From: Arthrobacter sp. SLBN-112
GTDB taxonomy: Bacteria; Actinomycetota; Actinomycetes; Actinomycetales; Micrococcaceae
Length of the DNA stretch: 64,000 bases
NCBI RefSeq assembly: GCF_006715225.1
Contig: NZ_VFMU01000001.1
Location: 868,001 to 932,000 of the forward strand
Direction of reading: 5' to 3'
A program made the position numbers and the translations under genes. The notes below the pieces were generated by a model. The model did not search any database and had not been told where the DNA came from. It worked only from the letters and a program-made list of their open reading frames with translations. Shown piece by piece: positions 57,976-64,000 of the stretch (position 1 is its first letter; every line of letters begins with the position of its first letter).

Positions 57976-58473
57976 GTGACCACACCAGCAGGAAACGGAC
58001 CCACTTCAGCCGTGAACACTGCCGACCTTTACGATGAGCGCGGCGACCAGCTGGCGTCCGTTTCCCTGCAGTTCCAGTCCCTTGGCGGCCGCTCGCATTT
58101 CAGCGGCCCGGTCCGGACCATCCGCTGCTTCCAGGACAACGCCCTGGTGAAGTCCACGCTCGGTTCACCCGGTAACGGGGCGGTACTGGTGGTGGACGGC
58201 GGGGGCTCGCTGGGCACGGCCCTGATGGGGGACATGATTGCCGAAAGCGCCGTGGCGAACGGCTGGGCCGGCGTCGTCATCAACGGCGCCATCCGCGACC
58301 GGCTGGCCATCGCGGACCTGGACCTCGGCGTCAAGGCCCTGGGCAGCAACCCGAAGAAGAGCCAAAAGGCAGGCGCGGGTGAGGTTGACGTCGATGTGGT
58401 GATCGACGGCGTGACTTTCCGCCCCGGAGCCACCATCTGGTGCGACCCGGACGGCATTCTCGTGGAGCCGTAG
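57976..58473 (+). CDS. RraA-like protein (4-hydroxy-4-methyl-2-oxoglutarate aldolase family)
   Basis: 165 residues starting at GTG. NTADLYDERGDQL at the N-terminus, VVDGGGSLGTALMGDMIAESAVANGWAGVVINGAIRD in the centre and PGATIWCDPDGILVEP at the end match RraA. The GD and RD residues that support aldolase activity in relatives are present. RraA inhibits RNase E in E. coli; in actinobacteria the role is unclear. GAGGAG precedes the start. Confidence 0.92.
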   Translation: MTTPAGNGPTSAVNTADLYDERGDQLASVSLQFQSLGGRSHFSGPVRTIRCFQDNALVKSTLGSPGNGAVLVVDGGGSLGTALMGDMIAESAVANGWAGVVINGAIRDRLAIADLDLGVKALGSNPKKSQKAGAGEVDVDVVIDGVTFRPGATIWCDPDGILVEP

Positions 58474-58513
58474 CAGGAATATCGGCAGTGCGGGGAATAG
58501 AAACAACGAGTAA

Positions 58514-58547
58514 GATAGTTACTGAAAGCAACTATCGCTGCTTATAT
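58514..58547 (+). promoter_or_regulatory. DHA2 transporter promoter with palindromic operator
   Basis: TTACTG (58519-58524), 17 bases, TTATAT (58542-58547) form a promoter. The inverted repeat GATAGTT-N9-AACTATC (58514-58536) covers the -35 box and spacer. MarR-type repressors often use AGTT/AACT palindromes like this, so the exporter is probably repressed until a drug-like ligand appears. Confidence 0.55.
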
Positions 58548-58570
58548 CCTTCCTTTTCCTTGGAGCACCC

Positions 58571-60235
58571 ATGTCCAAAGCCACTGCCGCGCCCCGCGCC
58601 GGAGAAGTCCTGACGCAACGCCAGATTGTCACCGTCATGGTGGGCCTGATGCTGGGCATGTTCCTGGCATCCCTTGACCAGACCATCGTCTCCACCTCCA
58701 TCTACACCATCGCCAATGACCTGGACGGGCTCTCCCTGCAGGCGTGGGCCACCACGGCGTACCTGATCACCTCCACCGTCAGCACGCCGCTGTACGGCAA
58801 GCTGAGCGACATCTTCGGACGCCGCCCGCTCTACCTGACGGCAATCGTCGTCTTCCTGGTGGGCTCGCTGTACGCCGGCTCCGTCCACTCGATGACCGAA
58901 CTCGCGGTTGCCCGCGGCATCCAGGGCCTGGGTGCCGGCGGCCTGCTGGCCCTGGCACTGACCATCATCGGCGACATCGTCTCGCTCAGGGACCGGGCCA
59001 AGTTCCAGGGCTACTTCATGTCCGTGTTCGGCATTTCCTCGGTCCTGGGCCCGGTGGTGGGCGGTGCATTCGCCGGCTCCTCGAACATCCTGGGCTTCGA
59101 TGGCTGGCGCTGGGTCTTCTTCATCAACATCCCCATTGGGCTCGCTGCCCTGACGGTGGTATTCCTGTTCCTGCACCTGCCGGCGAAGCACCTGAAGCAA
59201 AAGATCGACTACTGGGGCGCCGCCGCCATCACCGTAGCCATCGTTCCGCTCCTCCTGGTGGCTGAGCAGGGCCGCACCTGGGGCTGGACCTCCCTGAACT
59301 CCTTCCTCTGCTACGGCCTGGGCGTGGTGGGCATTGCCTGGTTCCTGCTGGCGGAAAAGCGTGCCGGCGACTATGCCCTGATTCCCCTGCGGCTCTTCCA
59401 TAACGTCACGTTCGGGCTGTCCTCGCTGCTGAACTTCATCATCGGCATCGGCATGTTCGGTGCCATCGCCATGCTCCCGATGTACCTCCAGCTGGTCAAG
59501 GGACTCACCCCCACCGAGGCCGGCCTGATGATGATCACCTTCACCGTGGGCATTCTGTTCGGCTCCATCACGGCAGGGCGCACCATCTCGGCCTCCGGCA
59601 CGTTCCGCATCTTCCCCATCATGGGCACCGGCATCCTGACCGCGGCCGCCCTGGTGATGGGCTTCTCGCTGGCAGTGGACACCGAACTCTGGGTACCCGG
59701 CCTGATCGCCGTGTTCTTCGGCCTGGGCCTGGGCTTCTGCATGCAGCCGCTCACCCTGGCCATGCAGACCTCGGTGCCGCCGCGGGACATGGGCGTGGGA
59801 ACCTCCTCCGCAGCCTTCTTCCGCTCCATGGGTGGCGCCGTGGGTACCGCCGTCTTCATCTCCATGCTCTTCAGCCTGGCCGCCAGCCGGATCGCCGACG
59901 GCATGAAGACCGCCGCCACCGATCCCGCCTACCTGGCCGTCCTCAAGGACCCTGCCGTCGCGTCGGACCCCGCCAACGCCAAGCTGTATGAATTCTTCAG
60001 GAACGGCGCCTCCAATGACTCCCTGAATGACACCAGCTGGCTGCACACCGCCAACAGCACGCTGACCCGGCCCATCACCGAGGGCTTTGCCACGTCCATC
60101 GACACCGTGATGCTGACGGCGGCGGCGCTCACCGGCCTGGCGTTCCTCATCAGCTTTGCCCTTCCCCGCAAGAAGCTGACCGACCAGAAGGCATCCCCGC
60201 AGGCCAAGGACAACATGGAAATTCCGGCGCACTGA
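58571..60235 (+). CDS. DHA2-family MFS multidrug exporter
   Basis: 554 residues, fourteen predicted helices. Family signs: MLGMFLASLDQTIVSTSIYTIANDL in helix 1, GKLSDIFGRRPLYLTAIVVFL in the 2-3 loop, and the drug-proton antiporter motif in helix 5 (FGISSVLGPVVGGAF). The extracellular loop before the last helix (about 455-510) is long. It exports hydrophobic or cationic drugs by proton exchange. TTGGAG lies 7 bases before ATG. Confidence 0.93.
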   Translation: MSKATAAPRAGEVLTQRQIVTVMVGLMLGMFLASLDQTIVSTSIYTIANDLDGLSLQAWATTAYLITSTVSTPLYGKLSDIFGRRPLYLTAIVVFLVGSLYAGSVHSMTELAVARGIQGLGAGGLLALALTIIGDIVSLRDRAKFQGYFMSVFGISSVLGPVVGGAFAGSSNILGFDGWRWVFFINIPIGLAALTVVFLFLHLPAKHLKQKIDYWGAAAITVAIVPLLLVAEQGRTWGWTSLNSFLCYGLGVVGIAWFLLAEKRAGDYALIPLRLFHNVTFGLSSLLNFIIGIGMFGAIAMLPMYLQLVKGLTPTEAGLMMITFTVGILFGSITAGRTISASGTFRIFPIMGTGILTAAALVMGFSLAVDTELWVPGLIAVFFGLGLGFCMQPLTLAMQTSVPPRDMGVGTSSAAFFRSMGGAVGTAVFISMLFSLAASRIADGMKTAATDPAYLAVLKDPAVASDPANAKLYEFFRNGASNDSLNDTSWLHTANSTLTRPITEGFATSIDTVMLTAAALTGLAFLISFALPRKKLTDQKASPQAKDNMEIPAH

Positions 60236-60252
60236 CCGGCAGCGCATGGGTG

Positions 60253-60288
60253 GGACGACGACGGCGGCACGGCCCGCCGTCGTCGTCC
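60253..60288 (+). terminator. Terminator of the DHA2 transporter gene
   Basis: A perfect 15-bp stem (GGACGACGACGGCGG with its complement) around a 6-base loop, 17 bases after the stop, followed by TGCGTTTAAG. Confidence 0.85.
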
Positions 60289-60436
60289 TGCGTTTAAGGG
60301 GCAACAGGCGCCAAGTGGAACCTCGGGCGGTGACGTGCCACACTGTTTAGCGCGTGTGCGCCGGCCCCCTCTGGCCGGTACCGCAGCCGACGACGTCCGC
60401 ACCGCATCCATAAACCCCCCAAACCCAGGGAGAACC

Positions 60437-61873
60437 ATGCCCACTGCACAGGAGCAGACCACAACCGGGATACCGCGGCGGGTGATCTGGCTGGCGCTCG
60501 CGGGGGCGGTGGGCGGATTCCTCTTCGGCTTCGACTCATCAGTGGTCAACGGCGCCGTGGACGCCATGAAGGAAGAGTTTGCGCTCTCGGAGGCCGTCAC
60601 GGGCTTCGCTGTGGCCATCGCCCTGCTGGGCTGCGCGGCCGGCGCCTTCCTGGCCGGCAAGGTTGCGGACCGGTACGGCCGCATCCCGGCCATGAAGCTG
60701 GGCGCCCTGCTGTTCCTGGTCAGCGCCGTGGGCACCGGCTTTTGCTTCGGCGTGTGGGACCTGATTTTCTGGCGCCTGGTGGGCGGGCTGGGCATCGGGC
60801 TGGCGTCTGTCATCGCCCCTGCCTACATCTCCGAGATTTCGCCGCGGAAGGTGCGCGGCCGGCTGGCGTCGCTGCAGCAGCTGGCCATCACCACGGGTAT
60901 CTTCGCCGCGCTGCTGTCCGACGCGCTCCTGGCCACCAGTGCCGGCGGCGCGGACCAGGCCTTCTGGCTGGGCATTGAATCATGGCGCTGGATGTTCCTG
61001 GCCGCCGCCGTCCCGGCCGTCGTTTACGGCTGGGTTGCCTTCACCCTGCCCGAGTCCCCGCGGTTCCTGGTGTTCCAGGGCAAGGAGGACCAGGCCCGGA
61101 AGGTCTTCGAGTCCATCGCGCCCTCCGAGGATGCCGACCGCCATATCCGGGAAATCCGCGAAGCCATCGAGGAAGACAAGCTGGCCGGCCAGAAGGGGTC
61201 CCTCCGCGGCAGGACGTTCGGCCTCCAGGCTGTGGTCTGGGTGGGCATCACGCTGTCGGTCCTGCAGCAGTTCGTGGGCATCAACGTGATCTTCTACTAC
61301 TCCACCACCCTCTGGAAGGCAGTGGGGTTCCAGGAGAAGGATTCCCTGGCCATCTCGGTGGCAACCTCCATCACCAACATCCTGGTGACCCTGGTGGCCA
61401 TCGCCCTGGTGGACCGGGTGGGCCGCCGGCCCATCCTGCTGGCCGGATCCGTGGGCATGGCCGTGTCCCTGGGCGCCATGGCCGTGGCCTTTTCCTCTGC
61501 AACGGGCAGCGGCGAGGACATCAGCCTGCCGGGCGCGTGGGGTCCCGTGGCCCTGGTGGCCGCGAACATCTTCGTGGTCAGCTTCGGCGCGTCCTGGGGG
61601 CCGCTGGTGTGGGTGCTCCTGGGCGAGATCTTCCCGTCCAGGATCCGTGCCCGCGCCCTGGGCCTGGCCGCGGCGGCACAGTGGGTGGCCAACTTCGCGA
61701 TCACCCTCAGCTTCCCGGTCATGGCTGCAGCCTCGCTGCCGCTGACCTATGCCATGTACGCGCTGTTCGCGGCCGCGTCCTTCTTCTTCGTCATGTTCAA
61801 GGTGCCGGAGACCAACGGCATGTCCCTGGAGCAGGCAGAGACGCTCTTCGTCCCCAAGGGTTCCGCCAAGTAA
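60437..61873 (+). CDS. Sugar-porter MFS transporter
   Basis: 478 residues, twelve predicted helices, of the XylE/GLUT type. GGFLFGFDSSVVNGA in helix 1, GKVADRYGRIPAMKLG after helix 2, PAYISEISPRKVRGRL, the PESPR signature (TLPESPRFLV), QQFVGINVIFYYST in helix 7 and VPETNG at the C-terminus. It imports a hexose or pentose by proton symport. GGGAGA lies before ATG 60437. Confidence 0.94.
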   Translation: MPTAQEQTTTGIPRRVIWLALAGAVGGFLFGFDSSVVNGAVDAMKEEFALSEAVTGFAVAIALLGCAAGAFLAGKVADRYGRIPAMKLGALLFLVSAVGTGFCFGVWDLIFWRLVGGLGIGLASVIAPAYISEISPRKVRGRLASLQQLAITTGIFAALLSDALLATSAGGADQAFWLGIESWRWMFLAAAVPAVVYGWVAFTLPESPRFLVFQGKEDQARKVFESIAPSEDADRHIREIREAIEEDKLAGQKGSLRGRTFGLQAVVWVGITLSVLQQFVGINVIFYYSTTLWKAVGFQEKDSLAISVATSITNILVTLVAIALVDRVGRRPILLAGSVGMAVSLGAMAVAFSSATGSGEDISLPGAWGPVALVAANIFVVSFGASWGPLVWVLLGEIFPSRIRARALGLAAAAQWVANFAITLSFPVMAAASLPLTYAMYALFAAASFFFVMFKVPETNGMSLEQAETLFVPKGSAK

Positions 61874-61900
61874 CGCCCCATCAGCTTCCGCAGGAAAACA

Positions 61901-61932
61901 ACAAACCCTCCATCACATGATGGAGGGTTTGT
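61901..61932. terminator. Bidirectional terminator between two MFS genes
   Basis: ACAAACCCTCCATCA and its exact reverse complement with a 2-base centre form a 15-bp hairpin, with runs of T on the plus side (GTTTGTTT) and on the minus side. It lies between convergent genes. Confidence 0.92.
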
Positions 61933-61956
61933 TTGTTTGGATGCCTGGACCGGTGC

Positions 61957-63183
61957 CTAGACCACGTGCGGCTCGTGCGAGGACAGGTAGGCCCGGCCGC
62001 CGAACGCGACCAGGATGGCGATCGCCATGGCCAGCGCCCCGGCAAAGAACGGAACCTGCGGGCCAAAGTGCTCACCGAGCTGTGCCGCCGCGAATGGGGC
62101 CAGGGCGCCGCCCATCCAGCGGACGAAGTTGTAGCCGGAGGAAGCCACCGGCCGCGGCGAATCAGAGACGCCCATGGCCAGTTCCGTGTAGATGGTGTTG
62201 TTGATGCCCAGCAGCGCACCGGCAACAATGACCAGGACGACGACGGCCGGGACCGAGTGCCCCGCCGCCAGTCCCAGCCCGGCCAGGTCCAGCATGAGGA
62301 CGAACAGGGTGCCGGTGAGAACCTTGACGGCGCCGAAGCGGCGCTGCAGCACCGGTGCCACGAAGACGGAGAAGACGGCCACGGCCACACCCCAGCCAAA
62401 GAAGACGCCGCCGATGCCATAGGCGTTCATGCCCAGGATGAACGGGGTGAAAGCCAGGATGGTGAAGAAGCCGTAGTTGTAGAACAAGCCGCTTGCCGCC
62501 GTCGTCCGCAGTCCCTTGTGGCCCAGTGCCAGCAGGGGGTCGCGCAGCCGCACTTTGCGCTCAGGCAATGGGGTTTTGGGGAGCAGGGCGATCAGGGCGA
62601 CGAAGGCGGCGGCCATCAGGACGGCGGTGCCGAAGAACGGGGCGCGCCACTGCCAGCCGCCAAGGAGTGCGCCCAGCAGCGGGCCGAGCGAGATGCCCAG
62701 GCCCAGTGCTGCCTCGTAAAGGATGATGGCCGTGCCGGCGCCGCCGCTGGCCACGCCTACGATCACGGCGAGCGCGGTGGCGACGAACAGGGCATTGCCC
62801 AGTCCCCAGCCGGCCCGGAAGCCCACCAGTTCACCGACACTGCCGGACAGCCCCGAGAGCGACGCAAAGACGACGATGACGGCCAGGCCGATCAGCAGGG
62901 TCCGCTTGCCGCCAATCCGCGAGGAGACGTACCCCGTAATCAGCATGGCCAGAGCGGTGACCAGGAAGTAGCTGGTGAAAAGCAGGGACACCTGGCTGGG
63001 GCTGGCGTCCAGGTTGGTGGCGATGGCCGGCAGGATGGGATCCACCAGCCCGATGCCCATGAAGGCGAACACTGCGGCGAGGGCGGTGGCCCACACCGCC
63101 TTGGGCTGCTTCAGGAATGAGGCCTTTTCAGCCTTCAACGTTGATTCTGGTGCTTGCAGGGTTTCTGCGAGCTGGCCGTCCAT
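61957..63183 (-). CDS. MFS transporter, MarR-controlled
   Basis: 408 residues, twelve predicted helices. DPILPAIATNLDASPSQVSLLFTSYFLVTALAMLITGYVSSRIGGKRTLLIG shows the MFS helix 1-3 pattern of 12-helix drug exporters. AGGAG lies 8 bases before ATG 63183; the longer frame reaches towards the marR stop. It follows marR by 28 bases and is probably in the same transcript. Confidence 0.9.
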   Translation of the reverse strand: MDGQLAETLQAPESTLKAEKASFLKQPKAVWATALAAVFAFMGIGLVDPILPAIATNLDASPSQVSLLFTSYFLVTALAMLITGYVSSRIGGKRTLLIGLAVIVVFASLSGLSGSVGELVGFRAGWGLGNALFVATALAVIVGVASGGAGTAIILYEAALGLGISLGPLLGALLGGWQWRAPFFGTAVLMAAAFVALIALLPKTPLPERKVRLRDPLLALGHKGLRTTAASGLFYNYGFFTILAFTPFILGMNAYGIGGVFFGWGVAVAVFSVFVAPVLQRRFGAVKVLTGTLFVLMLDLAGLGLAAGHSVPAVVVLVIVAGALLGINNTIYTELAMGVSDSPRPVASSGYNFVRWMGGALAPFAAAQLGEHFGPQVPFFAGALAMAIAILVAFGGRAYLSSHEPHVV

Positions 63184-63211
63184 GGAGGATGCTCCTAAGT
63201 TCGTGGCTGGA

Positions 63212-63655
63212 TCAGTTCTGGAGGGATGCATTGATTTTGTCGATGACCGGCAGGGCCTCCGCCAGGGCCTTGCGGTCCCGGTCCGTGAGGGTGCTGAGGA
63301 TGTCGGCCATCACCTGGTTCCGCCGTCGGTCGGCAGAGTCGACGGCGGCCCTGCCTTCGTCGGTCAGGATCACTCTGACCGCGCGGGAGTCCGCCGGGTC
63401 CGGCTCGCGGCGGACCAGGCCCGCGCGCTCGAGCTTGATGATCTGTTCGGTGGCACTGGGCACGCGGACCCCCAGGTTCCGGGCGATCTCACCGACGCGC
63501 TGGCCTTCGCCGAGCAGCATCTTGAGCGTGCTGAGCTGGGCGGCGCTAAGTTCGCCGTCCGCGTCGAGCCGCCGGACCAGGTACACGCTGTGGCGCAGGG
63601 CTTCGCGGAAGCCGCTGGCGAGCTCCTGCAGTTGGGTATCGTCGTCATTCATCAT
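63212..63655 (-). CDS. MarR-family regulator of the downstream MFS exporter
   Basis: 147 residues. Winged helix with SAAQLSTLKMLLGEGQRVGEIARNLGVRVPSATEQIIKLERAGLVRREPDPADSRAVRVILTDEG (about 40-105), flanked by dimerisation helices. ATG 63655 is used (ATG 63652 follows directly); an in-frame ATG at 63670 lies inside the operator. Two tandem palindromes over its promoter indicate autorepression, and the MFS gene behind it is the likely co-regulated exporter. Confidence 0.92.
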   Translation of the reverse strand: MMNDDDTQLQELASGFREALRHSVYLVRRLDADGELSAAQLSTLKMLLGEGQRVGEIARNLGVRVPSATEQIIKLERAGLVRREPDPADSRAVRVILTDEGRAAVDSADRRRNQVMADILSTLTDRDRKALAEALPVIDKINASLQN

Positions 63656-63690
63656 TAGGTAGCCTAACATTTAGGGCACCTAACGGTCAA
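63655..63690 (-). promoter_or_regulatory. marR promoter with two tandem operators
   Basis: On the minus strand TTGACC (63685-63690), 18 bases, TAGGCT (63661-63666) form the promoter. Two copies of TTAGG-N3-CCTAA (63655-63667 and 63671-63683), 3 bases apart and 16 bases in register, cover the -10 box, the spacer and the first base of the ATG. Confidence 0.8.
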
Positions 63691-63694
63691 GGGT

Positions 63695-64000
63695 TTACAG
63701 TGCCAGCTTCATGCCCACGTGGCTGGCCTCGAACCCCAGCTGCCCATAAAACCTGTGGGCGGCCGAGCGGCTTGTGTGGGTGGTCAACTGCATTAGGCTG
63801 CAGCCGCGGCTCCGGGACTCACCGATGGCCCATCTCACCATCAGCTTGCCGATGCCCTGCCCGCGCAGGGACGATGCCACCCGGACTCCCTCCAGCTGCG
63901 AGCGCCATGCCCCCTGCCGGGAGATTCCCGGGAGGAAACTCAGCTGGAACGTGGCAACCACCGGCCCGGCTTCTTCGCCGGGTGCTGCCAGCTCCCCCAC
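63695..64000 (-). CDS. GNAT-family N-acetyltransferase (partial, N-terminus outside window)
   Basis: The last 101 residues are visible. VRVASSLRGQGIGKLMVRWAIGESRSRGCSLMQLTTHTSRSAAHRFYGQLGFEASHVGMKLAL contains the acetyl-CoA motif RGQGIG and the C-terminal AHRFYGQLGF typical of GNAT enzymes. The gene continues to the right of the window. Substrate unknown. Confidence 0.88.
   Translation of the reverse strand: MGELAAPGEEAGPVVATFQLSFLPGISRQGAWRSQLEGVRVASSLRGQGIGKLMVRWAIGESRSRGCSLMQLTTHTSRSAAHRFYGQLGFEASHVGMKLAL

Noticed and set aside
58532..60343. 603-residue frame opposite the DHA2 transporter
   Set aside because: Extreme Gly/His/Gln/Asp composition produced by the complement of membrane-protein codons; no start signals.

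Overview
The window is high-GC actinobacterial chromosome. The 16S rRNA 5' end at the left edge, the rRNA leader element, the zinc-free ribosomal protein operon and the general gene content point to the Arthrobacter/Pseudarthrobacter group (Micrococcaceae). Coding density is high and about 66 protein genes can be supported. There are no CRISPR arrays, no tRNA genes and no recognisable insertion sequences. Many genes appear to be transcribed without a leader: a TANNNT -10 box lies 6 or 7 bases before the start codon.

Layout. 0-1.6 kb: start of a leftward rRNA operon, then rpmB-rpmG-rpsN in their cysteine-free forms. 1.9-4.7 kb: a haem/flavin membrane reductase, a covalently flavinylated FMN-binding protein and its ApbE flavin transferase. 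4.7-11 kb: two SGNH-hydrolase paralogues, a GT87-type membrane glycosyltransferase, a MarR regulator, a YciI protein and a large secreted CBM-GH16-phosphoesterase protein. 11.2-16.4 kb: a complete siderophore-iron uptake operon (binding lipoprotein, two permeases, ATPase, siderophore-interacting reductase) behind a near-consensus DtxR/IdeR iron box.

16.4-24.1 kb is the accessory highlight. The SMC-like plasmid-defence genes jetA-jetB-jetC (Wadjet/MksBEF) lie on the minus strand. The nuclease gene jetD is not at its usual place after jetC. That place is occupied by a convergent, clearly AT-richer gene for an unfamiliar AAA/STAND-like ATPase.

24.3-36.7 kb is mostly metabolic and housekeeping: acyl-CoA dehydrogenase, aldo/keto reductase, NmrA-type SDR, sulfite-oxidase-like molybdoenzyme, S4 RNA-binding protein, DedA, several small membrane proteins, a diverged GIY-YIG-like protein, a DUF222-HNH protein and a UDG-like protein. 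36.7-41.5 kb is a self-contained asparagine module: FadR-type regulator, asparaginase, aspartate ammonia-lyase and asparagine permease, turning imported asparagine into fumarate and ammonia. 41.6-48.1 kb: gamma-glutamyltransferase, lactate dehydrogenase, a GNAT-AAA fusion, a HemG-like flavodoxin, an RSH-like HD hydrolase and gluQRS.

48.3-54.3 kb: an Lrp regulator, an orphan WXG-motif protein with an overlapping lipoprotein gene, an Lrp/LysE pair, and TPR, NTF2-like and DUF456 proteins. 54.3-64 kb: malic enzyme, then a transporter-rich stretch with four MFS carriers, TetR and MarR regulators and an RraA-like protein. Several promoters here carry clear palindromes, the best being two tandem TTAGG-N3-CCTAA operators over the marR promoter. 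The right edge cuts a GNAT acetyltransferase gene.
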